Below are positions 1-8,792 of a stretch of DNA of 64,000 nt, piece after piece. Both the position numbers and the translations under genes were made by a program. How positions within the stretch are numbered: position 1 is the first letter of the stretch; every line of letters begins with the position of its first letter. The stretch is taken from assembly GCF_001612665.1 (NCBI RefSeq), contig NZ_BDAX01000002.1, positions 1 to 64,000 of the forward strand. Direction: 5' to 3'. The notes below the pieces were generated by a model, which searched no databases, was not told the DNA's origin, and was given only the letters and a program-made list of their open reading frames with translations. Origin of the DNA: Nocardia alba NBRC 108234 (GTDB lineage Bacteria > Actinomycetota > Actinomycetes > Mycobacteriales > Mycobacteriaceae).

Positions 1-3
1 CCC

Positions 4-59
4 ACACCGCCGAACGCCTGGTGCCGCTCACGTGAGCGGCACCAGGCGTTCGGCGGTGT
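4..59. terminator. Perfect 56-base palindrome, probable terminator
   Basis: Two 28-base arms are exact reverse complements with no loop between them (junction at 31/32). The arms are GC-rich and no T-run follows, which is normal for actinobacterial hairpin terminators. It most likely ends a gene lying left of the window; being symmetric, it could act in either direction. Confidence 0.75.
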
Positions 60-261
60 CTCTCGCTGTGTGAACCGCAAGCGAACTCCCCGAAATCGGC
101 TCTCCGACAGGGCAATCCGACTCGGCCCACTCGCATCGGCATGCCCGGACCGCATCGTTCCGCACGATGGCACACAACCTTGGAAAGCGGACAAAACGGT
201 CTTAGATTCGTGACTCGTCTCACACAGTATGCGAATTCGCGCGACCCTCGAAGGACCCCGC

Positions 262-1632
262 ATGAGTACCGAACTCACACCGCCGCAACCGGATACCGGC
301 GCCGCGACACAGAAGGACTCGCGACGAGCGCTGATCTCCAGCTTCCTCGGCTCAACTGTCGAGTACTACGACTTCCTGTTGTACGGGGCCGCGGCGGGTT
401 TGGTGTTCCCGGCGCTGTTCTTCCCGAAATCGATGGATGCCTCGCTGGGCGCGACTCTGTCCTTCGTGATTCTGCTCGCCGGCTACCTCGCACGTCCGGT
501 AGGTGGAATTCTGTTCGGCCACTTCGGCGACCGGGTCGGGCGCAAGAACATGCTCGTGATCACCCTGGTGATGATGGGCGCGGTGTCGGTGTGCATCGGG
601 CTGATGCCCACTTACGAAACCATCGGTGTCGCGGCACCGATCATTCTGGTCGGCTTGCGGATCATTCAGGGATTGGCTGTCGGCGGCGAATGGGCGGGAG
701 CGACCCTCATGGCCGCCGAGCACGTCGGACATCGCCGCCGCGGAATCGCCGCCTCGATCGCTGTCACCGGCGGCCCGACCGGCTCGGTCCTCGCCACGCT
801 GATCCTCGCCCTGTTCGCAGGCCTTCCGGATGAACAATTCCTGAGCTGGGGCTGGCGTATCCCGTTCCTGCTGTCTGCCGCGCTGGTCGTAGTCGGCCTG
901 TACTTGCGCTACAGCGTCACAGAATCCCCTGACTTCGCCGCTGCCCGGACAGCCGACGACGTCCACACCGGCGTGCCGATCCTGCGCGTGATCCGCCAGT
1001 ACCCGCTGTCGAGCCTCTACGGCATGCTCGCGGTCGCGGGCCCGCTGTTCATGCAGGCACTGCTGGCGGTATGGGTCGTGCCCTACGTCGCCGCCGGGGG
1101 AGCGGTCGCTCGCCAGGACGCTCTCTACATGCTGACGTTCTCCAGCGTCCTGCACATCTTCGCCATCCCGTTCTTCGCCTGGCTGTCCGACCGATACGGC
1201 CGCCGCCCGGTCATGCTCACCGGGGCCGCGGTCGCCGTGGTGCTCGTCTTCCCGATGTTCGCCCTGTTCAACTCGAACAACCCATGGCTGATCGCGCTCG
1301 GATTCATTGTCGGCAACCCGATCATCCAAGCCTCGATGTACGGCCCCATCGGCGCGTTCCTCGCCGAGAAATTCGCCACCCGCGACCGCTACACCGGCGT
1401 CTCACTCACCTTCCAACTCGGTTCGGTGCTCGGTGCGGGCACGGCCCCACTGATGGCGAATTGGCTGTTCGAACTCGACAACAAAAGCAGCACAACCTAT
1501 ATCGCGTGCTACTTCATCGCACTGACTCTCGTTTCCGCACTCGCGGTGTACCTGTCGAAGGAAACACTGCGACGACACGCGCAAGTTGCTTCACCGGTCA
1601 CAGCAACACCGGTAAGCGTGACCGCCGACTGA
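262..1632 (+). CDS. MFS transporter, metabolite:H+ symporter (MHS) type
   Basis: The 456-residue protein is a polytopic inner-membrane carrier. The early segment GSTVEYYDFLLYG and the loop GHFGDRVGRKNMLV are typical of the MHS branch (ShiA/ProP/KgtP-like), which imports organic acids, osmolytes or shikimate with protons. A second copy of the MFS signature, SDRYGRRPVML, follows in the second half, as expected for a 12-helix carrier. The ATG at 262 was chosen because GAAGGA lies about eight bases upstream; an in-frame ATG at 229 has no such site. It is a single gene followed by a hairpin. The substrate cannot be told from the sequence, and no catabolic gene sits beside it. Confidence 0.88.
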   Translation: MSTELTPPQPDTGAATQKDSRRALISSFLGSTVEYYDFLLYGAAAGLVFPALFFPKSMDASLGATLSFVILLAGYLARPVGGILFGHFGDRVGRKNMLVITLVMMGAVSVCIGLMPTYETIGVAAPIILVGLRIIQGLAVGGEWAGATLMAAEHVGHRRRGIAASIAVTGGPTGSVLATLILALFAGLPDEQFLSWGWRIPFLLSAALVVVGLYLRYSVTESPDFAAARTADDVHTGVPILRVIRQYPLSSLYGMLAVAGPLFMQALLAVWVVPYVAAGGAVARQDALYMLTFSSVLHIFAIPFFAWLSDRYGRRPVMLTGAAVAVVLVFPMFALFNSNNPWLIALGFIVGNPIIQASMYGPIGAFLAEKFATRDRYTGVSLTFQLGSVLGAGTAPLMANWLFELDNKSSTTYIACYFIALTLVSALAVYLSKETLRRHAQVASPVTATPVSVTAD

Positions 1633-1656
1633 GCTCGAGCGGGTGTAATACGCCGA

Positions 1657-1694
1657 CGCTCCGCCCTTCTCAACCATGACTGGCGGGCGGAGCG
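1657..1694 (+). terminator. Hairpin terminator after the MHS transporter
   Basis: CGCTCCGCCC (1657-1666) pairs exactly with GGGCGGAGCG (1685-1694) across an 18-base loop, 24 bases after the stop codon of the transporter. There is no T-run. Confidence 0.6.
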
Positions 1695-1925
1695 AGGTCG
1701 GGTTGTCGGATCCGCATACAGATCACGACCTGGCCTTCGGTGGTGGGGCCCAACCGGAATCAATCGACTTGGCCAACTCACGCAGGACAACCGGCTACTG
1801 CCGCGACTAAGTGCCGCAGGTCGATCGATCTGGGGTGTGGCCGCGTCCGCGCCGATGTTAACCGTGAGCTGCGGAGCTGCGGGACCTGCTGTACCCGCTG
1901 GTGCTGTCCCCGGCATGATGGCGAC

Positions 1926-2396
1926 ATGCGGATCAGTGTCACCGGACACATGAACATCACTCCCACGACAGTTGGACTAGTGCGGGAAGCAGTCATCGAC
2001 CTGCTCGACGGAACACCTGGTCTCGTCGGGATATCGTGCATCGCACGCGGTGCCGACAGCGTCTTCGCCGAAGCTGTCCTCGACGTCGGTGGCCAACTGG
2101 AGGTTGTGCTGCCCTCGCGCGACTATCGTGAAGCGAAGGTGAAGCCCGACCACGCTGCCCAGTTCGATGCGCTGATCGCTCGTGCCGCCGAGGTGCGGGT
2201 CATGGACTTCGACAGCGCGGGCCGCGAAGCCTACGAGGCCGCGAACGTGGCGCTCGTTCAAGGGGTAGATCGGATGATCGCGGTCTGGGACAGTCAGGAC
2301 GGGCAGCGGGCGGGCACCGGCACCGTGGTCGAGTTGGCGCGAAAGCACGGCATCCCGGTCGACATCGTGTGGCCAGAAGGCGCAGCCAGAGCATAG
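1926..2396 (+). CDS. SLOG/DprA-like Rossmann-fold protein, function unknown
   Basis: The 156-residue protein has alternating beta strands and helices, with MRISVTGHM at the N-terminus, an ARGAD turn near residue 43 and a C-terminal GTGTVVELARKHGIPVDIVW block. The pattern fits the SLOG superfamily (LOG, DprA, YpsA), which binds nucleotides or nucleotide-derived ligands. The start at 1926 is preferred because the in-frame extension to 1740 is not protein-like. It stands alone, without a recognisable partner. Homologues are common in actinobacteria as hypothetical proteins; ligand and role are unknown. Confidence 0.75.
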   Translation: MRISVTGHMNITPTTVGLVREAVIDLLDGTPGLVGISCIARGADSVFAEAVLDVGGQLEVVLPSRDYREAKVKPDHAAQFDALIARAAEVRVMDFDSAGREAYEAANVALVQGVDRMIAVWDSQDGQRAGTGTVVELARKHGIPVDIVWPEGAARA

Positions 2397-2719
2397 CGAT
2401 GCCGACGGTCGGTACACCTCAGTGCCTTCGTGCGCCTGTCCTCACATCAACGAATCCAAGCCAGTGTTGAGTACCGGCAATCGGGTGCCTAAGGGTTCCT
2501 GCCCGTCACTCACGTATGACCTCCCGCAGCTGGTCGGAGCGCGGGGGACCCGGGCCGGTCGACTGGCCGGGAGATGCCGAAATTCACGAAAACCGATTCG
2601 AGCGGTGCTGAATTTCGCGACCAGGGCGGTGTTGTGATTCGCGATCAGGGCCGGGTTCTGTCGGGAAAGGCAAGGAGTTGTCTGACTCGAGGGGGTAAAT
2701 CCCGCAGGCCGGCGTAGTT
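2397..2719. other. Gene-free stretch with an imperfect tandem repeat
   Basis: No convincing gene is present. Around 2579-2657 three related blocks follow one another at roughly 26-31 base spacing: GAAATTCACGAAAACC, GAATTTCGCGACCAGGGCGG and GATTCGCGATCAGGGCCGGG. The last two share most positions. The upstream region of the next gene must also hold its promoter; I could not pick one out. Confidence 0.45.
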
Positions 2720-2737
2720 GTGAGCCAGAATGTCGCC

Positions 2738-3658
2738 ATGCGGACATTTGCCACGATGTTGCACGCCTTCACCGTCGGGGTTCTGATCGTCATGGCTGGT
2801 CACGGCGCTGCGGGTGCCGCACCCTCCGGGAGTGCTGACGGGCTGCTGCCGTGGCCGGCCGCTGGGCCAGGCGGTGTGCAGGCCTCGGGTGCGGCGTTGG
2901 CCGAAGGGCTCACCGGGACGGTGGTGTGGTCGCGTGAGGCCAACACTCCCGTTCCGATCGCCAGCATCGCGAAGGTGATGACGGCGGTGGTCGTGATCAT
3001 GAGCGGTGATCTCGAACGGCCGGTGACGGTGCCGCAGGAGGCGGGCGCCTACTGCGCCAGGGAAAACGGCAGTACCGCCGGACTCGTCGCCGGTGAGGTC
3101 CTCACCGCGCGCCAACTGCTCTACGCGCTGTTGCTGCCGTCGGGCTGCGACGCCGCCTACACCATCGCCGAGTCGTTCGGCCCCGGCCAAGGCGGATTTC
3201 TGGCCAGAATGAACGACACCGCGCGGGTAATGGGCTTGGCCGGAACACATTTCAGTGACCCGGCAGGCATGCCGTACCCCACCGACTACTCCACTTATTC
3301 CACTCCGGCGAACCTCGTGGCGCTGGGTGTGCGCGCGATGAACCTGCCGCTGTTCCGCGAGATCGTCGGTGCGAGGTACTTCCATGTTCCCGACGGACCC
3401 GCCAACCACGAGCACCACTGGGAAACGACGAACCGCATGCTCGACGAATACCCCGGAACCATCGGCATCAAGACCGGCAACACCGATGCCGCCGGACACT
3501 GCCTGATGTTCGAGACGGTGCGCGCCGGTATCCCGCTGATCGGTGTCGTGCTGCACAGCTCGGACCACAGCAGTGCTGTCGCGCGACAGGACGCCGAGCG
3601 CATGCTGAACTGGGCCTACGACCCGATTCTGCGCGTGCTGCAACCTCTCGGCGGCTGA
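2738..3658 (+). CDS. Secreted D-alanyl-D-alanine carboxypeptidase-like protein (peptidase S11)
   Basis: A signal peptide of about 28 residues (MRTFATMLHAF...GAAGAA) leads a penicillin-binding-protein domain that trims the terminal D-Ala of peptidoglycan stem peptides outside the membrane. The active-site motif SIAK (residues 76-79) and the KTGN box near the C-terminus are present. The usual second motif SxN reads SGC (135-137), so its Asn is Cys. No C-terminal membrane anchor is visible, so the protein is probably soluble or loosely attached. The ATG at 2738 was preferred to the GTG at 2720 because it starts directly at the signal peptide; neither has a clear ribosome binding site. A lipoprotein gene follows after 40 bases. 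Confidence 0.85.
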   Translation: MRTFATMLHAFTVGVLIVMAGHGAAGAAPSGSADGLLPWPAAGPGGVQASGAALAEGLTGTVVWSREANTPVPIASIAKVMTAVVVIMSGDLERPVTVPQEAGAYCARENGSTAGLVAGEVLTARQLLYALLLPSGCDAAYTIAESFGPGQGGFLARMNDTARVMGLAGTHFSDPAGMPYPTDYSTYSTPANLVALGVRAMNLPLFREIVGARYFHVPDGPANHEHHWETTNRMLDEYPGTIGIKTGNTDAAGHCLMFETVRAGIPLIGVVLHSSDHSSAVARQDAERMLNWAYDPILRVLQPLGG

Positions 3659-3698
3659 GGAGCGGCGCGATCCTCGCGCACCGCCTAGCATTCGGGAT

Positions 3699-4352
3699 GT
3701 GCGCGATGGCAGCTGGTTTCGGGTCCTCGTCTGCCTGGTCGTGCTGGGTACCAGCGGCTGCGTCGGCGCGGTGGACCGGGCGGATTTCGAGGATCAAGTG
3801 CGAGAGCGCGGCGGCGGATTGGTGAGTTCGTTGCCGCGCGACGCCATCGCGGCGCTGGCCCAGCGCACCGGCGCCACCGACCTCGAAGCGAACGTCATCA
3901 TCCTCACTCCGCCGAACTCGACCCGGTTCCGTCTGACTCTGAACGACCAACCCGCCCAGGTAACCCGCTATCTGGCCGGCGAGGAGGTGCTGGCCGCTCG
4001 GGCACCTACCGTCCGGCTGCGCGTGCGACCACCTGATCGATCCCGGCAGCTCGACGACTACTTCTTCACCCTCGGCGATCTCAGCGCGCCACGCCCGGTG
4101 CGGGTTTCGGCCGCCGACGACCTCGACGGCGAGGATTTCACCGTCAGCGAGGTACCCGGTCTGTCGCGGATCGAAGACATCGTCGACACCGCCCTCGCCC
4201 GAAGCACGCTGCCCGACGGGCAGGTGACCGTCATCGTGGTGAGCCGTTTCGGCCGCGAGATCCGCATAGTCGCCAACGTCTTGTCGCCGCGTTCGGAAAT
4301 GGTCGCCGAGTTCGACCGGACCGGCACCTTCCTTCGAGTCCAGCAGGTGTAG
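3699..4352 (+). CDS. Putative lipoprotein, unknown function
   Basis: The 217-residue protein starts with a short hydrophobic segment ending in GTSGC (Cys21), which looks like a lipobox, although Thr at position -3 is unusual. The mature part is charged and mixed alpha/beta, with no domain I recognise. The GTG at 3699 opens the frame directly in front of the signal segment. Three bases separate it from the next membrane protein gene, so the two are probably co-transcribed and may work together at the envelope. Confidence 0.7.
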   Translation: MRDGSWFRVLVCLVVLGTSGCVGAVDRADFEDQVRERGGGLVSSLPRDAIAALAQRTGATDLEANVIILTPPNSTRFRLTLNDQPAQVTRYLAGEEVLAARAPTVRLRVRPPDRSRQLDDYFFTLGDLSAPRPVRVSAADDLDGEDFTVSEVPGLSRIEDIVDTALARSTLPDGQVTVIVVSRFGREIRIVANVLSPRSEMVAEFDRTGTFLRVQQV

Positions 4353-4355
4353 CGC

Positions 4356-4730
4356 GTGCGACGGGTCCTGATTTCCGCGGTATCGCTTGCCGGTGCCGCC
4401 GCTGTTCTCACCATCATCATCGCTGTCGCCCTGTGGCCGGGCGAAGCGAAACTCACCGCACCCCTGTTCTGCGCGCCTGTGGTGAGCGAACCCGTGGTCG
4501 TCTCCGACACCTTCCACGATTCCGAAGGCACGTCGACCAACTACACCCTGTATTGCGTCGGCGACCGCGGCATTCTCAGCGACGAGGGCTTTATCCTCCC
4601 CGTGCTGGCGCTCTTCGTCGCCCACTTCGTGATCCTGACCGCCCTATTCGTCCTCGCCGCCCTGATCGGCCGCCTCGGCCGGCGCACTGTGCACTCCGAG
4701 GGGCCGTTCGAACGACTCCAGGACAGCTGA
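4356..4730 (+). CDS. Small two-helix membrane protein
   Basis: The 124-residue protein has one hydrophobic helix near residues 4-28 and a second near 74-102, with a 45-residue loop between them that contains two Cys residues (FCAP and LYCVGD), possibly disulfide-bonded outside the membrane. It begins with GTG three bases after the lipoprotein gene, so the pair likely forms an operon. Its last 87 bases overlap the 3' end of the gene on the opposite strand. No family recognised. Confidence 0.65.
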   Translation: MRRVLISAVSLAGAAAVLTIIIAVALWPGEAKLTAPLFCAPVVSEPVVVSDTFHDSEGTSTNYTLYCVGDRGILSDEGFILPVLALFVAHFVILTALFVLAALIGRLGRRTVHSEGPFERLQDS

Positions 4731-5744
4731 CGGCGCAAGACTGCCCTCGCCTGCCAGATCGACCTGCAAGTCCACCGAGAAGTGGTCGAGCGGTAGTGGG
4801 TTGCCCGACTCGGTCATCGTCAGATTCTCGGAACCGAGCCCCACGCGGTGCAGAAAGACCACGGTGACGGTGGCGGCCGCCCGTGGCTGGTCGGTCGGCC
4901 ACATCCGGGTGGCGCTGCCGTCACCGCAGTCGACGAAGCCGAGCCGGTCCAGATGGGGCCGCGTGGTCGCGGTCGTAAAGGCGCGCAGGCGGATCTCGGT
5001 CGGCGACAGCTCGAGTTGGGCGTAGCGGTCCGGTGTCTTGTCACGGTCGAAGAAGTGCAGGACGAGCGGCTCGGGGCCTGGTCCCAGCGCGCGTATGGCG
5101 AGATGGACGCCGGCCAGCAGATCGGTCAGCAGGCCGCGCAGGTGGCCGAGGGTGTACACGCTCCAGATCTCGCTGCCGCGCCTGGTCGAACCTGCCGACC
5201 AGGTGTAGCCGACTGCGTACTCGTCGGCGCTGGTGTCCGCGATATCGTGCTCATCGGTCGGGACCCGGTCGTCCTCGTCGACGAGAGCGGGGTAACGATA
5301 CTGGGTCGTCCAGTTCCGCCACCTGCGGTGGGCATCCGCGTCGAGGGACTCGATCCGCAGCGACACCCGGCCCCGGCCGGAGAGCGCGAGGGTGCGCAGG
5401 GCGTCGCCGTCGACCCAGCCGACGTCGAGATCCGACAGTCCGCACAACCACGTCGGTGCACCCCAGGTCGCCACCGTCGACTCCAGGTATCGGCGGAACT
5501 GTTCGGGTTCGATGGTCGCGATGACGATGGACAGATGCGCACACCGCTCGCCCCCGGAAATCGGATCGTCGGCGATCTGGCCACCGGATGGCGTTCCCGG
5601 GATGCTCACCCGGCCGCCGCCCTCGAGCGTCCATCCCACCGTGGCGCACGCCTGTTCGACATCGAGTCGGGTGAAGGTGCGAAAGTCGCTCGCGCGCAGC
5701 CGTGTCAGCAATTCGGCGAACCAGGCATCGGGCACGGTGTCCAT
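4644..5744 (-). CDS. Hypothetical protein, 366 residues
   Basis: A long, compositionally normal frame with no signal peptide or membrane helix. The protein is rich in Trp, Arg and acidic residues and shows no motif I recognise; FRTFTRLDVEQACATVGW near the N-terminus looks like a small helical start domain. The ATG at 5744 has no ribosome binding site, but TAGCGT lies eight bases before it, which would fit a leaderless message. It is convergent with, and overlaps by 87 bases, the small membrane protein gene. Confidence 0.65.
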   Translation of the reverse strand: MDTVPDAWFAELLTRLRASDFRTFTRLDVEQACATVGWTLEGGGRVSIPGTPSGGQIADDPISGGERCAHLSIVIATIEPEQFRRYLESTVATWGAPTWLCGLSDLDVGWVDGDALRTLALSGRGRVSLRIESLDADAHRRWRNWTTQYRYPALVDEDDRVPTDEHDIADTSADEYAVGYTWSAGSTRRGSEIWSVYTLGHLRGLLTDLLAGVHLAIRALGPGPEPLVLHFFDRDKTPDRYAQLELSPTEIRLRAFTTATTRPHLDRLGFVDCGDGSATRMWPTDQPRAAATVTVVFLHRVGLGSENLTMTESGNPLPLDHFSVDLQVDLAGEGSLAPSAVLESFERPLGVHSAPAEAADQGGEDE

Positions 5745-5837
5745 ACGTGCACACGCTAGCGATGGGCACCGACACGAAACCGTAGCGACGAACCGCCGAA
5801 ACTGTTGTCGCGCTTGACTATCGGAACCGTCGAGGCG

Positions 5838-6848
5838 TCAGTCGACTGCGGGCACCTGCTCGGTGGGGGCGGGCGGCGGTGGTGGGGTGCCGTCGCCGAA
5901 GGGGCGTCCACCCAGTTCCTCGCGGTGGTGCGGAGTCAGCCAGTTCGACAGCTCGGGGCCCGCCGGGATGATGCCGGTGGGATTGATATCGCGGTGCACC
6001 GCGTAGTAGTGCTCTTTGATCTGCCCGAAGTCGATGGTGTCGCCGAAGCCGGGCGTCTGGAACAGGTCGCGCGCGTAGGCCCACAGCACCGGCATCTCGC
6101 TGAGCTTGGTGCGGTTGCACTTGAAATGGCCGTGATAGACGGGGTCGAACCGGGCGAGCGTGGTGAACAGCCGCACGTCCGCCTCGGTGATCGTGTCGCC
6201 GACCAGATACCGCTGGGTGCTCAGCCGTTCGGTGATGCGGTCGAGTGCGGCGAACAGCCGCGCGTAGGCGGCGTCGTAGGCGTCCTGATCGCCGGCGAAC
6301 CCGCACCGGTAGACGCCGTTGTTGATGTCGCGGAACACGTCGCGGTTGATCGCGTCGATCTGCTCGCGCAGCGGTTCGGGATACAGCTGCGGTGCGCCCG
6401 GCCGGAGATAGGCGGTCCATTCGGTCGAGAAGTCGAGGGTCATCTGCGCGTAGTCGTTGGTGACGACCTGTCCGGTGGCGATCTCGACTACCGCGGGCAC
6501 GGTGATGCCGCGCGGATAGTCCGGGAACCGGGCCAGATAGGCATCGCGCAGACGGTGGATGCCCAGCACCGGATCGACCTCACCCGGATCCAGATCGAAG
6601 GTCCAGCTGAGCTTGTCGTGGGTGGGCCCACACAGGCCGAGCGACAGTACCGGCTCGAGCCCGAGCAGTCTGCGCACGATCAGCGTGCGGTTGGCCCACG
6701 GACACGCCCTGGCCGCGACGAGCCGATATCGCCCCGGTTCCACGGGGTAGCCGTCACGCCCGTCGGCGGTGATCCGCGTGGTGATGTAGTTGGTATCGCG
6801 GCGGAACTCGCCCGCCTCGACATAGGTGCCCGCGTCGGCCTCACTCAC
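5838..6848 (-). CDS. Glutathionyl-hydroquinone-reductase-like protein (GST superfamily)
   Basis: The protein of about 336 residues matches the YqjG/ECM4 family in length and layout: an N-terminal thioredoxin fold with the motif ACPWANRT, whose Cys is the catalytic residue, followed by an all-helical GST C-domain (YLVGDTITEADVRLFTTLARFD). The family reductively removes thiol adducts from quinols. Actinobacteria mostly use mycothiol, so the physiological thiol here may be mycothiol; that is inference. The start is uncertain: GTG at 6848 begins VSEADAG, and another GTG at 6866 adds six residues; neither has a clear binding site. The gene stands alone. Confidence 0.85.
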   Translation of the reverse strand: MSEADAGTYVEAGEFRRDTNYITTRITADGRDGYPVEPGRYRLVAARACPWANRTLIVRRLLGLEPVLSLGLCGPTHDKLSWTFDLDPGEVDPVLGIHRLRDAYLARFPDYPRGITVPAVVEIATGQVVTNDYAQMTLDFSTEWTAYLRPGAPQLYPEPLREQIDAINRDVFRDINNGVYRCGFAGDQDAYDAAYARLFAALDRITERLSTQRYLVGDTITEADVRLFTTLARFDPVYHGHFKCNRTKLSEMPVLWAYARDLFQTPGFGDTIDFGQIKEHYYAVHRDINPTGIIPAGPELSNWLTPHHREELGGRPFGDGTPPPPPAPTEQVPAVD

Positions 6849-7178
6849 CGACCCAGTCTCGCACACCGAGCGCTGGGCGAGCCGACCGTCGGTGCGCTCC
6901 CGAGAGCCGGCGTTCGACCGTCGGCCGGCTTTCTCGGCTTGTCGTGATCGCTGCGCGGAGCGGGAAATCGACGTGTGAATCTTCGATGAAATCGCGGTGC
7001 CCGCTTCGCCCGGCCGGATCGCGATGTCCGGAGAACAACGTGCGTCGAAGTGGGGATTTCAGGAGGTGAGGCAGGGAATTGCGGTGGCGGCCCGGTACTT
7101 CCGCCGGTGCGCGACGGTCCGATATCGTCGGCGGGTCACTGTCTGGCGTCCTGACTAACCCGCCAGTAACCTGGGTCC
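6849..7178. other. Divergent intergenic region
   Basis: This stretch separates two divergent genes. No gene is supported. Just before the exporter, TAACCT (7167-7172) sits six bases before the GTG, a plausible -10 box for a leaderless message, and CTGGCG (7143-7148) and CGCCAG (7161-7166) form a short inverted repeat overlapping that promoter. Confidence 0.35.
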
Positions 7179-8732
7179 GTGAGACCGATGGGCAAAGCGC
7201 CGGGCGGGACGGCGCGACCGCGTGTCGCTCTGACCGCAGTCGCCGTAGTGGTATTTGTGACCTTTCTCGACACCACCGTCGTCAGCGTGGCGCTGGGGGA
7301 TATCCGGAGTGATCTGAGCGCCGACGTGACGGCGCTGCAATGGGTGGTCAACGCCTACACCGTGGTGTTCGCCGGGCTGATGCTGGCCGGCGGGTCGCTC
7401 GGTGACCGCTGGGGACGCAAGCGGGTGATGATCGTCGGTCTGGTGATCTTCTGCGCGGGGTCGGTGGTGTCGGCGCTCGCGAGCAGTGTCGCGGTGCTCA
7501 TCGCCGGTCGCGCGATCATGGGACTCGGCGCGGCGGCGTCGGAGCCGGGAACGCTGTCGGTGCTGCGGCACATCTTCCCGGACGACCGCGCTCGCGCCAA
7601 GGCGATCGGGGTGTGGGCGGCGGTGTCGGGCCTCGCGCTCGCCGCCGGACCGGTGCTGGGTGGTGTTCTGGTCCACGCGTACGGGTGGCGCTCGATCTTC
7701 TGGTTCAACCTGGTGATCGCCGCGGTGGCGCTGGTCGCGGCGCTGTGGTCGGTGCCGGAGAGCGCGGACCCGCGCCCCGAGCCGATCGACTGGGCCGGTG
7801 CGCTGCTGAGCGCGATCGCGTTCGGGTCGGTGATCTACGCCGCGACCGTCGGTCAGGATCTGGGCTACACCGCGCCGTCGGTGCTCGCGCTGTTCGCGGT
7901 CGGCGCTGTGGCGTTCGCCGGATTCGTCGTGGTCGAGTTGCGGGCCCGCGCGCCGATGCTCGATTTCCGCTATCTGCGCTTACCCGCTGTGCGCAGCGCG
8001 CTGGTGGTGGCCTTCGCCGTCTACTTCGGCATCTTCTCGATCTTCTTCTTCACCGCACTGTATCTGCAAGTGATGCAGTCGTATTCGGCCGCGCGCACCG
8101 CCACGGTCTTCGTGCCGATGGCTGTCGCGATCGTGATCGGGTCACTGGTCGCGGGCTGGTGGGTGGCCAGGCGAGGCGCTCGCACGCCGATGATCCTGGG
8201 TTGCGTCGTCGGTGCGAGCGGCATCCTGCTGACCCGGTACATGCTGTCGGGCGTCATTCACGATCCTGCCCTGTCGGCGGCGATGGCGGTGGCGGGCTTC
8301 GGTTTCGGGATCGCGGTGGTGCCGTTGACATCGGCGGTGATGTCGGGCGTCCCGTCCGAACATTCGGGCATGGCCGCCGCGGTCACCAATACGATGCGCC
8401 AGGTCGGCTCGGCGTTCGGCGTGGCCGTACTCGGTGCGCTCGTGAGTGGGTTCCTGTCCGCTGATCTGAAGGCGCGCATGAACGAGTTGGGTCTGCCTGC
8501 CTCGCTGCAGCCCGATGCCATTCATGCCGTGGAGCTCGGGAAGATTCCCGAGGGCGTCGATATCGGCCCGTATCTGAAATACCTGTCGAAGGTTACCGAG
8601 GTACTCAACACGGGCAAGGTGGCATTCCATCACGGACTCGATGTGGCGCTGCTCGTTTCGGCGTTGATGATTTTCGCCGCGGCGGCGTTCACCGCCGTCG
8701 ACGCGGCCCGGCACCGCGCGGACGTCACCTAG
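7179..8732 (+). CDS. MFS multidrug exporter, DHA2 (EmrB/QacA) family
   Basis: The 517-residue length and hydrophobic pattern fit a 14-helix drug:H+ antiporter. The start FLDTTVVSVAL, the loop GGSLGDRWGRKRVM (motif A) and the helix-5 signature GPVLGGVLVHAYGW (motif C, characteristic of exporters) are all present. It should expel amphipathic drugs or endogenous metabolites across the inner membrane. The GTG at 7179 coincides with the predicted leaderless transcript start; an ATG three codons later is the alternative. No adjacent regulator is present, since the neighbour upstream is a divergent GST-like gene. Confidence 0.88.
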   Translation: MRPMGKAPGGTARPRVALTAVAVVVFVTFLDTTVVSVALGDIRSDLSADVTALQWVVNAYTVVFAGLMLAGGSLGDRWGRKRVMIVGLVIFCAGSVVSALASSVAVLIAGRAIMGLGAAASEPGTLSVLRHIFPDDRARAKAIGVWAAVSGLALAAGPVLGGVLVHAYGWRSIFWFNLVIAAVALVAALWSVPESADPRPEPIDWAGALLSAIAFGSVIYAATVGQDLGYTAPSVLALFAVGAVAFAGFVVVELRARAPMLDFRYLRLPAVRSALVVAFAVYFGIFSIFFFTALYLQVMQSYSAARTATVFVPMAVAIVIGSLVAGWWVARRGARTPMILGCVVGASGILLTRYMLSGVIHDPALSAAMAVAGFGFGIAVVPLTSAVMSGVPSEHSGMAAAVTNTMRQVGSAFGVAVLGALVSGFLSADLKARMNELGLPASLQPDAIHAVELGKIPEGVDIGPYLKYLSKVTEVLNTGKVAFHHGLDVALLVSALMIFAAAAFTAVDAARHRADVT

Positions 8733-8792
8733 TTCCACGGCTGGCGACGCGAGGGATTCCGGCCGACGCGCACCGCGTCGGCCGGATCGGCA

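Noticed and set aside
7064..7156. 30-codon frame starting directly after AGGAG
   Set aside because: There is no spacing between the purine stretch and the GTG, and the peptide is a basic low-information sequence.
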